Positions 44,734 through 53,994 of a stretch of DNA of 64,000 bases are shown here, in pieces. A program made the position numbers and the translations under genes. This stretch comes from Owenweeksia hongkongensis DSM 17368. Its GTDB lineage: Bacteria > Bacteroidota > Bacteroidia > Flavobacteriales > Schleiferiaceae. The notes under the pieces are model-generated. The model saw nothing but the letters and a program-made list of their open reading frames with translations, had not been told where the DNA came from and searched no databases. Position 1 is the first letter of the stretch. Every line of letters begins with the position of its first letter. Location of the stretch: NCBI RefSeq assembly GCF_000236705.1, contig NC_016599.1, positions 2,480,001 through 2,544,000 on the forward strand, read 5' to 3'.

Positions 44734-45942
44734 TTACGCTCTCTCCAAAACTACAGCATAACCTTGTCCAACACCAATACACATTGTACAAAGTGCGTAG
44801 CGCTTTCCAGTTTCCTGTAATTGAATTGCCGCGGTTTGAAGCAGTCTTGCACCGCTCATTCCCAGTGGGTGACCCAATGCAATAGCGCCTCCATTTGGGT
44901 TAATTCGAGGATCATTATCTGCCAAGCCCATTTTGCGGGTACAAGCCAAAACTTGTGCAGCAAAGGCTTCGTTCAGCTCTAAAATGTCCATTTGATCTAA
45001 AGTAAGACCTGCTTTTTTCAAAGCAATTTCAGAAGCATAAACCGGCCCTATTCCCATAATGCGAGGCTCCACACCCGCAACGCCCATTGATACAATTCTG
45101 GCCATTGGCTTAAGATTGTTCTTAGTCGCGCCTTCTTCAGAAGCTACCAAAAGTGCCGCTGCACCATCGTTAAGTCCCGATGCATTACCAGCAGTTACCG
45201 AGCCTCCTTCTTTCTTAAAAGCCGGACGAAGTTTTCCTAAAATTTCCAGTGTACTGGTAGGTTTTACAAACTCATCTTTAGCAAAAATGATAGGGTCTTT
45301 TTTCCTTTGAGGAATACTTACTGCTGCAATCTCTTTTGCCAATCGGCCATTATTCTGTGCTTCCTTAGCTTTCATTTGGCTCCAGTATGCAAACGCATCC
45401 TGATCTTCGCGGCTAATGTTATAAAGCTCCACCAGGTTTTCGGCTGTTTCGCCCATGGCATCGGTGCCATAACGCTTGTACATTTCAGGGTTTACAAAGC
45501 GCCATCCAAAACTTGAATCATACATTTTTGAATCTGTGCCATAAGCTTTGCTCGGCTTGCTCATTACGTAAGGTGCACGGGTCATGTGCTCCATACCTCC
45601 GGCTACAAATACATCGCCATCACCATTTCTAACTGCACGCATGGCTTGAGCTGTGGCACTCATTCCTGAGGCACAAAGTCTGTTCACCGTTTCGCCTGGT
45701 ACAGAAAAAGGTAACCCTGCCAATAGCGATGACATTCGAGCCACATTCCTGTTATCCTCACCTGCCTGATTGGCGCAGCCCATTATTACGTCTGCTATCA
45801 TTTCCCGATCCAAATCTGCGTTGCGAGCCATCAACTCTCTGATAACATGTGCTCCTAAATCGTCAGCTCTTACTGCTGATAATGTTCCACCAAAACTTCC
45901 AATTGGTGTACGTATTCCGTCTATTATATATGCGTCTTTCAT
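44734..45942 (-). CDS. paaJ: 3-oxoadipyl-CoA / 3-oxo-5,6-dehydrosuberyl-CoA thiolase
   Basis: Releases acetyl-CoA and succinyl-CoA in the last steps of phenylacetate breakdown. The nucleophilic Cys lies in [15 protein letters not shown], the His in [17 protein letters not shown] and the second Cys in [11 protein letters not shown]. The segment [20 protein letters not shown] is characteristic of the PcaF/PaaJ branch. 402 residues, full length. It lies between a broken four-helix-bundle gene and the ydeI-like gene. Confidence 0.92.
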   Translation of the reverse strand: MKDAYIIDGIRTPIGSFGGTLSAVRADDLGAHVIRELMARNADLDREMIADVIMGCANQAGEDNRNVARMSSLLAGLPFSVPGETVNRLCASGMSATAQAMRAVRNGDGDVFVAGGMEHMTRAPYVMSKPSKAYGTDSKMYDSSFGWRFVNPEMYKRYGTDAMGETAENLVELYNISREDQDAFAYWSQMKAKEAQNNGRLAKEIAAVSIPQRKKDPIIFAKDEFVKPTSTLEILGKLRPAFKKEGGSVTAGNASGLNDGAAALLVASEEGATKNNLKPMARIVSMGVAGVEPRIMGIGPVYASEIALKKAGLTLDQMDILELNEAFAAQVLACTRKMGLADNDPRINPNGGAIALGHPLGMSGARLLQTAAIQLQETGKRYALCTMCIGVGQGYAVVLERA

Positions 45943-45947
45943 TTCTT

Positions 45948-45974
45948 ATTTAATATTGAAAACTTAATATTTAA
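45948..45974. repeat. AATATT repeat at the 3' end of the pseudogene
   Basis: TTTAATATTGAAAACTTAATATTTAAG. Related AT-rich copies occur in inverted orientation at the other end of the pseudogene (46340-46378) and in the gap 44675-44725. Confidence 0.45.
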
Positions 45975-46339
45975 GATTTGCCCGAACCGCTTTGCATGCG
46001 TTTCCGCGTTGATGCAAATATGTTCGTCAATTCCTGCGCTTCCTTTTTTAATTCTTGTAATCCCTTCCTATCCTTTATTTCAAGCTCTTCCTCTAAAAGC
46101 TCTAACCAAAAAATGCTTTCATCAGCTTCCTCCAGTACAATGCTGATTTTTGCCGTAAAGGCGGGCCTACTTTGCGCCAAGCATGCTGCTCTATAATTTG
46201 CAGCCACAGAAGTTGAACATCTAATCAACTGGCCTTCGATATGTCAGAACAATTTGCTATTTCTACTTTCTGCAATCAACAGCTTTAAACACCCCTTTGC
46301 AAAGGCTTTAGTCCTGTCTTTTAACTCTTGGCTAGTCAT
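45971..46339 (-). pseudogene. Four-helix-bundle (23S rRNA intervening-sequence family) gene broken by an in-frame TGA
   Basis: The 3' part is a clear family match: QLIRCSTSVAANYRAACLAQ then EEADESIFWLELL. Reading upstream in the same frame, a TGA at 46244-46246 interrupts the sequence KLF-stop-HIEGQLIRC, and the frame continues to an ATG at 46339 (MTSQELKDRTKAFAKGCLKL). Full length with the stop would be ~121 residues, normal for the family. So one nonsense codon splits an otherwise aligned gene. A TTG at 46228 could allow an 85-residue remnant. AT-rich repeats flank both ends. An intact family member lies at 53503-53868. Confidence 0.85.
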
Positions 46340-46378
46340 CTATTAAATATTCCGTTTTAAATATTCAACATTAATTAG
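46340..46378. repeat. AATATT repeat upstream of the pseudogene, overlapping the paaI end
   Basis: CTATTAAATATTCCG followed by TTTTAAATATTCAACATTAA, roughly the inverse of the copy at 45948-45974. It runs into the paaI stop codon (46371-46373). Confidence 0.45.
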
Positions 46379-46781
46379 TCCACTCTTTCTTCGTTCTATA
46401 AACAGTTCCTTTAAAAAGCGCAACCACCTCATTATTTTGGTTCGTCACTTTTATATCATAAATGCCTGTAGCGTTTGTCAAATTTAGTTCAATGGCTTCC
46501 GCAATTAGGATGTCTCCAATATGCACGGCTTTGGTGTGAGAAATACTGGTTTCGATGCTCACAGCTTGGCGTCCATGGCTGTTGCTTGCAAAGGCCAGAG
46601 CGCTATCCGCCAAAGAGTAGGTAATTCCACCATGAGCGATTTTAAAACCATTGGTCATCTCCTCGCGAACCCTCATTTTTAGTTTGGAATACCCCGCCCT
46701 TTCCTCGATGCGTTCAATACCCAGCCATTGACTAAAAGCATCGCCATTGTACATTTTATCAACTATCGCTTTTCCTTCCAT
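46371..46781 (-). CDS. paaI: PaaI hotdog-fold thioesterase
   Basis: Hydrolyses hydroxylated phenylacetyl-CoA that escapes the pathway, recovering CoA. The hotdog fold shows KIAHGGITYSLADSALAFAS, with the HGG motif and catalytic Asp, preceded by FSQWLGIERIE. 136 residues is normal. It starts 3 bp after the stop of the upstream unknown gene, so the two share a transcript, and it precedes the broken four-helix-bundle gene. Confidence 0.92.
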   Translation of the reverse strand: MEGKAIVDKMYNGDAFSQWLGIERIEERAGYSKLKMRVREEMTNGFKIAHGGITYSLADSALAFASNSHGRQAVSIETSISHTKAVHIGDILIAEAIELNLTNATGIYDIKVTNQNNEVVALFKGTVYRTKKEWTN

Positions 46782-46784
46782 GGC

Positions 46785-47282
46785 CTACTTTTTTTCCATG
46801 GTAATGGAAACAGATCTTTCGATAATGGAAATAATCGTGTCCAATGCCACATTGAAATTTTGGCGATCCAGCTCATCACTATCTGCTGATTTGGTTTTAA
46901 ACACCGCTCGGGTTTTCAAATCTTCAAACACTAAAGGACTATCTGAAATTTTAATCATTTCGCCTTCAGGCAAACCCTCTACCTCTTTCGCTTTTTGCTC
47001 ATAGGCATCCATGCGGTCGTTGATCACCTCTTCCAGCATTTGGTGAGGAACCAGCTCTACCGGAATACCGGCTGAAATAAAGGCATTGATAAGGATCACG
47101 GCAGAATCTACCAAAGCTTCGTGCTCTTCGTCACTAAAATCATCGGCAAGGTTGGTGATAAAGCCCATCAAAATAGGCTGATCTTCCAATATCTGAACTA
47201 TCATTTTTCCTTGCTCTGCTTGGCTCATCGCTTCATAATCGGCAATGGCCACCGCTACAAAATCTTTTCTGGGTTGCTTCAT
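46785..47282 (-). CDS. Protein of unknown function upstream of paaI, 165 aa
   Basis: I placed the start at the ATG at 47282 (MKQPRKDFVAVAIADYEAMS); the longer frame runs through promoter-like sequence. The N-terminal half is helical and acidic (AEQGKMIVQILEDQPILMGF) and the C-terminal half has alternating strands. No family is recognised and there is no signal peptide. Its 3-bp spacing to paaI suggests a phenylacetate link. A perfect TACCTTTG lies only 5 nt upstream of the ATG, implying a near-leaderless mRNA. Confidence 0.7.
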   Translation of the reverse strand: MKQPRKDFVAVAIADYEAMSQAEQGKMIVQILEDQPILMGFITNLADDFSDEEHEALVDSAVILINAFISAGIPVELVPHQMLEEVINDRMDAYEQKAKEVEGLPEGEMIKISDSPLVFEDLKTRAVFKTKSADSDELDRQNFNVALDTIISIIERSVSITMEKK

Positions 47283-47287
47283 ATCAG

Positions 47288-47295
47288 CAAAGGTA
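47288..47295 (-). promoter_or_regulatory. -7 element (TACCTTTG) next to the start of the paaI-operon unknown gene
   Basis: A perfect TAnnTTTG match on the minus strand ending 5 nt before the ATG at 47282, much closer than the 18-34 nt seen elsewhere. Confidence 0.5.
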
Positions 47296-47432
47296 TTGTT
47301 TAGGGGAACAATACGAAAAAGATGTACTCTATTGGTTTGTTTACACTTATGTATTTTACACATAAATAATTTTGTCATCTTTACGTAGTAAGCAATCCAT
47401 AGTTTGCTCAACCATTATTAATACCTCAACCG

Positions 47433-48383
47433 ATGAAAATTTTTTTAGCCTTATTTCTAATCCCTGTCTTCTTTGCTCCTAGCCTATACAGCCAAACCCT
47501 TACAGATAGTCTTAAAGCTCATTACCCATTTGACAATAATCTTAGGGATGTAACACAGTACGGAAACAACCTAATGGTAAATGGCGGCATCAGCCCCTAC
47601 ATTTTGGTCGCGGGAAAGGACTCTGCTCTAAGTTTTAATGGTAACGATCGACTAACGTCTACCTCTACTTTTGACGCTTCATCATTTACTGAAATGGCCA
47701 TTTCTGTTTGGATTAAAACCTCCCACCTGACCACTACTTCTGATCAACTTATACTTCAAGGAGCAAATATTGGTTTTGGTTTGGGCATACAGCCAGTCAC
47801 CGGTAAATTGTTTGCTTCTTTTGATGGTTCCACAGCTGGCTCCCGAATCTCCACAAGCTCCGTGGTAGATAGCATTTGGCACAATATTGTAATGCAATCC
47901 AATGGCACTTCCACCAGTCTTTATCTTGATGGTGTATTTGATGGTAGCGTAAATGAAATCTTATACCCTTCTACAGGAGGTACTGATAATTTAATTTACG
48001 TGGGTGCTTCTACATTTAATACCCGAACTTTTACTGGGGTCATTAATGACCTTAGAATCTACAACCGGTTACTTAGCACAAGCGAAATTCAAACTCTTTA
48101 TACTAACTCATTATCTGTTTCAAAGGTATACGCTGGCCAAACCGTTACTTTCTCGGTGTTCCCAAACCCTACTACCAATGGCAGCTTTTCCATAATAGGG
48201 GAAAATTTAGAACCTGGATCAACTATAGAAATTACGGATATCACCGGCCAAATAGTGTTTCAGGATTTATGGCCTTCGAGTAAACAATACCAAGTTGAGC
48301 CTGCATTAAAATCCGGCATCTATATCATTAGTGCTATCGAAAATGGGGAAGTTAGGGCTTCAAGAAAATTAGTTGTTCAGTAA
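47433..48383 (+). CDS. LamG-domain T9SS type A cargo protein
   Basis: Signal peptide of ~21 residues (FLIPVFFAPSLYSQ). A laminin-G/concanavalin-like jelly roll spans ~25-225 (LKAHYPFDNNLRD, SIWHNIVMQSNGTSTSLYLD, GVINDLRIYNRLLS). A type A sorting domain forms the last ~72 residues (VFPNPTTNGSFSIIG ... LKSGIYIISAI). It is expected to be secreted and surface-bound; LamG suggests glycan or protein binding. Confidence 0.88.
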   Translation: MKIFLALFLIPVFFAPSLYSQTLTDSLKAHYPFDNNLRDVTQYGNNLMVNGGISPYILVAGKDSALSFNGNDRLTSTSTFDASSFTEMAISVWIKTSHLTTTSDQLILQGANIGFGLGIQPVTGKLFASFDGSTAGSRISTSSVVDSIWHNIVMQSNGTSTSLYLDGVFDGSVNEILYPSTGGTDNLIYVGASTFNTRTFTGVINDLRIYNRLLSTSEIQTLYTNSLSVSKVYAGQTVTFSVFPNPTTNGSFSIIGENLEPGSTIEITDITGQIVFQDLWPSSKQYQVEPALKSGIYIISAIENGEVRASRKLVVQ

Positions 48384-48458
48384 ACCTTTGGCACCCTTGC
48401 ACAGCCTTTGTGTCTTATTAAGACTAACTCAATATATTTAAATTACTTAGAGTGAAGC

Positions 48459-49178
48459 TCATTCCACCCTCACCTTCTTCACAAAAAACTCTTCCAACTC
48501 AGATAGCGTTTGCGAATTCGTTTCTATGTCTTTTACGATTTCACCATGATCAAGAATCACAATACGCTGGCAAAATTCCGTAACATGCCCTAAATCATGA
48601 CTGGAAATAAGCATGGTAATGTCGGTTTCTGCGTCCAGCTTTTTCAACTGGTCGCGCAGCTGGTATTGGGTAGACGGATCCAAATTGGCAAAGGGCTCAT
48701 CGAGTATCAAAACTTGTGGGTTTCCGATAAGGGCACCCACAATACCTACCTTCTTTTGGTTTCCCTTGCTCAAGTCGCGAATGTACTTTTTGCGACCACG
48801 CACCTCTCCTTTAAAAAAGTCTTCATAGCCATCCAAAAATGCACTTAGCAGTGAGGCATCTATATTATGAAGCTTGGCAATAAACGTGAAATACTCATCA
48901 GGGGTGAGGTAATCGATAAGGAAACCTTCGTCAATAAAACTACCCGTAAAGTTCTTCCAACTTTCATCGGTTGCCACCGGAATATTGTTGATCAAAACCT
49001 CTCCACCATCCGGTTGGATTAAATCTAAAAGGCAGCGATAAAGTGTGGTTTTACCCGCTCCATTATTTCCCACCAAACCAAACGATTTACCTGCCTCAAT
49101 ATTCAGCTCCGGAATGTTGAGAACAGTCTCTCCGTTGTAGGATTTTTTAAGGTTTTGAACTCTTAGAATTTCTGGCAT
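48459..49178 (-). CDS. ABC transporter ATP-binding protein
   Basis: 239 residues from the ATG at 49178; the longer frame begins at a TTG 18 bp upstream in the intergenic gap. Walker A GNNGAGKTTL, Walker B VLILDEPFANLD and the H-loop LISSHD are intact. The signature reads LSKGNQKK instead of the canonical LSGGQ. It powers the DUF5687 permease encoded immediately upstream, most likely as an exporter of unknown substrate. Confidence 0.93.
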   Translation of the reverse strand: MPEILRVQNLKKSYNGETVLNIPELNIEAGKSFGLVGNNGAGKTTLYRCLLDLIQPDGGEVLINNIPVATDESWKNFTGSFIDEGFLIDYLTPDEYFTFIAKLHNIDASLLSAFLDGYEDFFKGEVRGRKKYIRDLSKGNQKKVGIVGALIGNPQVLILDEPFANLDPSTQYQLRDQLKKLDAETDITMLISSHDLGHVTEFCQRIVILDHGEIVKDIETNSQTLSELEEFFVKKVRVE

Positions 49179-49196
49179 ATTATTTCTGTGTTTCAA

Positions 49197-50669
49197 TTAA
49201 GCTTCTCTAAACCCTGCTGCGTTTCGATACTTCTTTTCTTTAAAATTCTTGCTGATTTCTTTAAACCAATATTTGCTGAAAGCTAAGCTCAATAGGCCAG
49301 CTCCTGCCATTGTGGCCAGTCCATAATAAGGTTTATCAAAAATATTGAACGCCTGAAAAATAAGGATGGGCAGCACCAAAAGTGGAATAGCCACCAAAAA
49401 CTGAACAGCACTTGTACCTTGATAATTAAAAGGCGAGCCTTTGGTCAGGTCTATTCTTTTCTTTTGATAGGTACTGGCAAAAAGCAGAACAAAACTATTG
49501 ACTCCAATATTGTAAATAAAGCTAGCCGTATTAATCCACAAAGCATCCCAAGTAAAATAAATGTAGGCCAGAGAAATTACGTAGGTAATAACGCTACTGG
49601 AAACCAATAGCCAGAACTTAGCCCTAAAGAAAGATTCCATGGGATAGGCTCGCGTAAGGATTCCATCGAAATAAGCGCTTTCCCAACCTAACATAAACTG
49701 GCCATAGTTAATCATAAAAATGCCTGTTAAAAAAATACCCACAAACACTAGCCACCCCATGCCAGAATACTGCTCAGGTTGTGTATAAAATATTAACCCA
49801 TAAGCACCAAAAAGTGCAGTTATAATCAAAATGCTCTTGGTGCGCTTATTTCGTAAAATCAGCTTTAGCTCATTGGCCATCATTGTACCAATTGCACCTT
49901 TTGATTCCAAATAATCAAAATTTTGAGTGGATACGTTTCCGTCCTGTTTTTTCCATTTATCAATGTGGCTATTGGCCAAAAGAAAACGAAAGTTTACCAT
50001 ATAAACACCAAACACAACAGCCAAGACCACCAATGCAAACCACCAAGACCCCAAATTGCCAAACACAATGCCTGACCAGTCGTTTAAGGAAATCCACCCG
50101 AAAGCATTGGCCACAAAAACCAAGGCTACGATTGCCGCAAAAGCGATAAAAACCATCTGTTTTACTGCCGCAACTCTTTTGATATAAATGGCTAAAAAGT
50201 GATTTACCATTACCAACAAACACATTGTGACAAGCCAAGTAATACCGCCTGCCATACCTAGCTCAGGCATCGCCCCCCGAAAGGCAAAAGGCACAATAAA
50301 AAGTAATGGAAAAAGATTGAAGAAATTGAATATACTGCTTCCCAATAGGTAATTTATAACCTTACTCTTTTTGATTGGCTGAAGCAAATAATGCTGAACC
50401 GTAAGTACATTTAGGTCTTGCAAGAAGAAGCGCATCGCCAAATCTACCAGCACGTAATACAGTACAAATTGCCCAAATATTGGCGTGATAAGACTGGCTG
50501 CGGGGTTTGTTTCCTTTATTATTTCTGGCAACAAAAAGCCTAAGGCTAAAAAAGAGAGGCCAAAGTAAATCACTAAAAATCCGATAAGAATTTTCACCCC
50601 CCATCCTTGCGAAAAGGCTTTAGCACGTAGGGCTTTTTTGAACTGCTGCCGAAATAAAGTTGCGTACAT
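49197..50669 (-). CDS. DUF5687 family ABC permease
   Basis: 490 residues with roughly 10-12 hydrophobic segments (ILIGFLVIYFGLSFLALGFL, FALVVLAVVFGVYMVNFRFL, FLVAIPLLVLPILIFQAFNI) and a conserved-looking N-terminus MYATLFRQQFKKALRAKAFS. The ATP-binding subunit gene follows 18 bp downstream, so the two genes form the transporter. The substrate is unknown. Confidence 0.88.
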   Translation of the reverse strand: MYATLFRQQFKKALRAKAFSQGWGVKILIGFLVIYFGLSFLALGFLLPEIIKETNPAASLITPIFGQFVLYYVLVDLAMRFFLQDLNVLTVQHYLLQPIKKSKVINYLLGSSIFNFFNLFPLLFIVPFAFRGAMPELGMAGGITWLVTMCLLVMVNHFLAIYIKRVAAVKQMVFIAFAAIVALVFVANAFGWISLNDWSGIVFGNLGSWWFALVVLAVVFGVYMVNFRFLLANSHIDKWKKQDGNVSTQNFDYLESKGAIGTMMANELKLILRNKRTKSILIITALFGAYGLIFYTQPEQYSGMGWLVFVGIFLTGIFMINYGQFMLGWESAYFDGILTRAYPMESFFRAKFWLLVSSSVITYVISLAYIYFTWDALWINTASFIYNIGVNSFVLLFASTYQKKRIDLTKGSPFNYQGTSAVQFLVAIPLLVLPILIFQAFNIFDKPYYGLATMAGAGLLSLAFSKYWFKEISKNFKEKKYRNAAGFREA

Positions 50670-50823
50670 TCTTAGGTTTAAAAGGTTTAAGGATAATGGA
50701 TAAAGTACTTTCTGATAGGATGCAATTTAAGATTTTAGGGAAACTACATACACCTAAATTTTGGTCACTCAAAATCAGACTCATTATTTTCTAAATTAGA
50801 TTTCCAAATCAAACTTTAACAAA

Positions 50824-52212
50824 ATGAATAAACTAAACTATCCCCATCACCTTTCATGCTTCTTATTTTTCTCCCTATTTTTTTCCTTTACCACCTTTAG
50901 TCAAAGCTCCAATAGCCTCTCTTTTGATGGCTCAAATGATATAGTTACAGTACCTAATGCTTCCGCTCATATAGCCAACTCTACCTCTGGAATTAGCCTT
51001 AGCTGCTGGGTGTACGCAACCAATCCATCTCCAAACTATCCAAATTTTGACGGAATAGCTGGATTCAGAAATGATGCTTCTTGCGACTTCTACCTCCTCC
51101 ACCTCTCTGCAACCACAGTAGAGGCTAGGTTTAGAAATAGCTCAGGAACGGACTACACCCCTGTGATTACCGGTTTTCAGATAAACACATGGCAACATTT
51201 GGTAATGACCTATGATGGCAGCACCATAAAAACTTACCTAAACGGAGTGGCAAATGCTTCTATGCCCGCGAGTGGCTCTATCTCGTTGTCAAGCGAATCT
51301 CTGCATATTGGATATCTACCCTTTTCTCCTACCAACTTCCAGTTGGGAGGAAAGCTAGACGAAATAGGCCTTTGGAACAAAGCCTTAACACAATCTGAAA
51401 TTAGTTGCATGTACACTAATGGTCATGATAACTCAAGCCCCAATCTTAAACTCTTCTACAAATGTGACCAAGGCAGCCCTGGAGGAAGCAATACAACAAT
51501 CACAAAACTCATTGACGACAAAGGAAATATAGATGGCAACTTGAGTGGATTTAGCATGAGCGGATCAAGCTCCAATTTTGTTCAAGGAAAAGTATTGGGA
51601 AGCACGGTTTCAGCTACTATTTGCAAAGGTGACAGCGTTCAGTTTGGCAATGATTATTACAAAAATGCAGGTATTTACTCTGCTACTTTTCCAACTTCTG
51701 GATCGTGTGACTCAATTGTGCAACTAACCCTAAACATCGACTCGCTGGATACCGATGTTATTTGGTCAAACCCAACTACCTTGTTCGCCAAACTAGGTGG
51801 TGCGAATTACCAATGGATGAATTGTGATGATAAACAAATCATTCCAGGCGCGGTTCTTCAAACCTATTCGCCCACCCAAGGAGGCAACTATGCCGTGATA
51901 CTCACCAAAAATGGTTGCACCGATACGTCAGCTTGTGAGTTTACTGATATAGGACTTACTGAAAATAACCTTTCGCAGCTTAGCGTTTTTCCAAACCCCA
52001 CAAAAGGAAGATTCACCTTTTCTCAAGGAATGGATACCGAAGCAGGAACCTTATTTGTGATAAACCCAGCGGGTAAAATAGTCACGCAGATTGAAGTAGA
52101 AAATCAAGCCGAAACCGTAATTGACCTCAATCTACCAACGGGAGTTTATACTCTAAACTTTAGGAGAAACGATGGAAAAACAGGCTCTTCCAATCTTGTG
52201 GTGACGCCTTAG
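50824..52212 (+). CDS. LamG-domain T9SS type A cargo protein, larger
   Basis: Signal peptide ending TTFSQ (residue ~27). LamG jelly roll at ~28-215 (NSLSFDGSNDIVTVPNAS, TWQHLVMTYDGSTIKTYLNG, LDEIGLWNKALTQSEI). A Cys-containing middle segment (ATICKGDSVQFGNDYY) and an Ig-like stretch follow. The last ~72 residues are a type A sorting domain (VFPNPTKGRFTFSQG ... LPTGVYTLNF). A second LamG/T9SS gene lies 2.4 kb upstream on the other side of the ABC pair. Confidence 0.88.
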   Translation: MNKLNYPHHLSCFLFFSLFFSFTTFSQSSNSLSFDGSNDIVTVPNASAHIANSTSGISLSCWVYATNPSPNYPNFDGIAGFRNDASCDFYLLHLSATTVEARFRNSSGTDYTPVITGFQINTWQHLVMTYDGSTIKTYLNGVANASMPASGSISLSSESLHIGYLPFSPTNFQLGGKLDEIGLWNKALTQSEISCMYTNGHDNSSPNLKLFYKCDQGSPGGSNTTITKLIDDKGNIDGNLSGFSMSGSSSNFVQGKVLGSTVSATICKGDSVQFGNDYYKNAGIYSATFPTSGSCDSIVQLTLNIDSLDTDVIWSNPTTLFAKLGGANYQWMNCDDKQIIPGAVLQTYSPTQGGNYAVILTKNGCTDTSACEFTDIGLTENNLSQLSVFPNPTKGRFTFSQGMDTEAGTLFVINPAGKIVTQIEVENQAETVIDLNLPTGVYTLNFRRNDGKTGSSNLVVTP

Positions 52213-52233
52213 CGGAAATAATTTAGAGAGCAT

Positions 52234-52265
52234 AAAAAAAGTGAGCCGTTTCAGCAACAGCTCAC
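52234..52265 (-). terminator. Terminator of paaH
   Basis: GTGAGC (52241-52246) pairs with GCTCAC (52260-52265), 13-nt loop. On the minus strand a run of seven Ts follows, closing the paaH transcript; the plus-strand T9SS gene may share it. Confidence 0.8.
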
Positions 52266-52294
52266 CTTTATCTTTTTATAGAAGTCTTTTTACT

Positions 52295-53449
52295 CTAAAA
52301 GAAAGTCTGTCCTTCTCTTGCCATTTTTCTCAGCAATGGACTGCAACGGTAGCGATCTTCCCCATACTCAGTTTGCATTCTATCCAAAGTATCCACACAA
52401 TGTTGGATACCTTTTTCATCGGCCCATTTCAAAAGTCCTTTTGGGTAATTCACACCTTTGGTCATGGCCAAATCAATGTCTTCGCGGCTGGCAATATTTA
52501 AATACAAAGCATCTGCAGCTTCGTTAATAAGCATCACCAAAATTCTCCAAAGGATGTTTTCTCCCATTTCCTGATTAGTGCTTGGTTCTGGCTTTTCGGC
52601 ACCTTCGCTATAATCATAAAAACCACGACCAGTTTTTCGTCCAAGCCAACCTGCTTCTACCAACCGCTTCTGTGAGAAATTTGGTCGGTAGCGCTGATCG
52701 TAATAAAACGCCTCAAACACACTTTCGGTAACGGCATAATTCACATCATGACCAATAAAATCCATAAGTGTAAATGGTCCCATACGAAAACCTCCTAACT
52801 CGGTCATGGCCCAATCGATAGTTGCCGGATCTGCAAATCCTTCTTCATAAATACGCACGGCCTCACCATAAAATGGACGAGCGACACGGTTTACGATAAA
52901 GCCAGGCGTGTCTTTTGCCAAAACGGTTACTTTTCCCCAGAGGTCAATTATTTCTCTTGCCTTTTTTGTTGTTTCCACAGAAGTGGACACCGCAGGAATA
53001 ATCTCTACCAATGGCATCAAAGGTGCCGGATTAAAGAAGTGAATTCCGATTACTCGATCCGCCTTTTTTACAGAAGAACCAATGCTGGCAATAGAAAGTG
53101 ACGAAGTATTGGACGCCAAAATTGCATCCTCAGCAACAATGCCTTCCAACTCCTGAAAAATGGCTTTCTTAATTTCAATGTTTTCAATTACCGCTTCAAT
53201 GACCAAACCGGCATCTTTCAAATCGGCCATATTTGACGTATAGCTGATGCGCCCAACAATCTCCTTGTCCTCACCTTCAGCTAGTCGACCTTTCTCTACC
53301 AAGCGAGCCAATATCTTTTCATGTCCAGCCTTGGCTTTATCTAGTGCTGCCTCAAACTTATCGGTTAGATAAACTTCGTGACCTTTTTGCGCAGCTACTT
53401 GCGCTATTCCGGCACCCATGGCGCCAGCTCCTATTATTGCTATTTTCAT
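52295..53449 (-). CDS. paaH: 3-hydroxyacyl-CoA dehydrogenase (3-hydroxyadipyl-CoA)
   Basis: Oxidises 3-hydroxyadipyl-CoA with NAD. The Rossmann motif is [14 protein letters not shown], then [26 protein letters not shown] (catalytic His) and [15 protein letters not shown]. 384 residues is between the ~280-residue short forms and the ~500 of E. coli PaaH, with a C-terminal domain from ~285. It is transcribed in the paa direction; the four-helix-bundle gene separates it from paaG. Confidence 0.9.
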   Translation of the reverse strand: MKIAIIGAGAMGAGIAQVAAQKGHEVYLTDKFEAALDKAKAGHEKILARLVEKGRLAEGEDKEIVGRISYTSNMADLKDAGLVIEAVIENIEIKKAIFQELEGIVAEDAILASNTSSLSIASIGSSVKKADRVIGIHFFNPAPLMPLVEIIPAVSTSVETTKKAREIIDLWGKVTVLAKDTPGFIVNRVARPFYGEAVRIYEEGFADPATIDWAMTELGGFRMGPFTLMDFIGHDVNYAVTESVFEAFYYDQRYRPNFSQKRLVEAGWLGRKTGRGFYDYSEGAEKPEPSTNQEMGENILWRILVMLINEAADALYLNIASREDIDLAMTKGVNYPKGLLKWADEKGIQHCVDTLDRMQTEYGEDRYRCSPLLRKMAREGQTFF

Positions 53450-53477
53450 TGTGTAGTTAACTTGTTAAGTCGTGGAC

Positions 53478-53489
53478 TTGTTAATTAGT
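53478..53489. repeat. TTAATTAGT repeat at the 3' side of the four-helix-bundle gene
   Basis: TTGTTAATTAGT, sharing the word TTAATTAGT with the copies at 53902-53910 and, inverted, 53962-53970. Confidence 0.5.
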
Positions 53490-53502
53490 AAAAAAGTCCG
53501 TT

Positions 53503-53868
53503 TCAATTTTCTTTTCGTTTTTTGAGATAGGAGATATAGCCATTTAGCAAAGCAAGAATGGTATTATAATGCTTCTCATAATTTTCCAGCTGTTCTTGGG
53601 CAATGTACCTACAATCCAAAGCAGTGATTAAATGGTCTAAAGTTTCTTCCAAAGATCCTCTGGCAACCCTACAATACCGAATGTTTTCTTGATAGTGATA
53701 CCTTCCATGTCCTTCAGCTATAGCAGCTGTAATACCTCGTGAACTCCGTACAAGTTGATCAACTAACCTATAATTTTCTTCAACAGGAAATGACTTGGAT
53801 AACTCAAACATCAGATTGCGAAATACTCTCGCCTCCTTCCAGCAGTTCAAATCTCTAAAGCTTTGCAT
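53503..53868 (-). CDS. Four-helix-bundle protein (23S rRNA intervening-sequence family)
   Basis: The 121-residue product has the full family pattern: FRDLNCWKEARVFRNLMFEL, QLVRSSRGITAAIAEGHGRY, RGSLEETLDHLITALD. Homologues occur inside 23S rRNA intervening sequences and as solitary genes; the role is not established, though nucleic-acid binding is suggested. It lies between paaG and paaH on the same strand, bracketed by TTAATTAGT repeats, and looks inserted. Unlike the copy at 45971-46339 it is intact. Confidence 0.9.
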   Translation of the reverse strand: MQSFRDLNCWKEARVFRNLMFELSKSFPVEENYRLVDQLVRSSRGITAAIAEGHGRYHYQENIRYCRVARGSLEETLDHLITALDCRYIAQEQLENYEKHYNTILALLNGYISYLKKRKEN

Positions 53869-53896
53869 CTCTCTTAGTTGATTCGTTAAATGGTAT

Positions 53897-53971
53897 ACTG
53901 GTTAATTAGTGAAAGAGGGGGACGTTTATTTTGAATCAATAAACCTCTTATTTACGTTCCCACTAATTAAC
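53897..53971. repeat. TTAATTAGT inverted repeats between the four-helix-bundle gene and paaG
   Basis: GTTAATTAGTG (from 53901) faces CACTAATTAAC (53961-53971). Further ACTAATCC and CCAATTAAC words run right up to the paaG stop codon at 53995. Confidence 0.55.
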
Positions 53972-53994
53972 AAATCTACTAATCCACCAATTAA

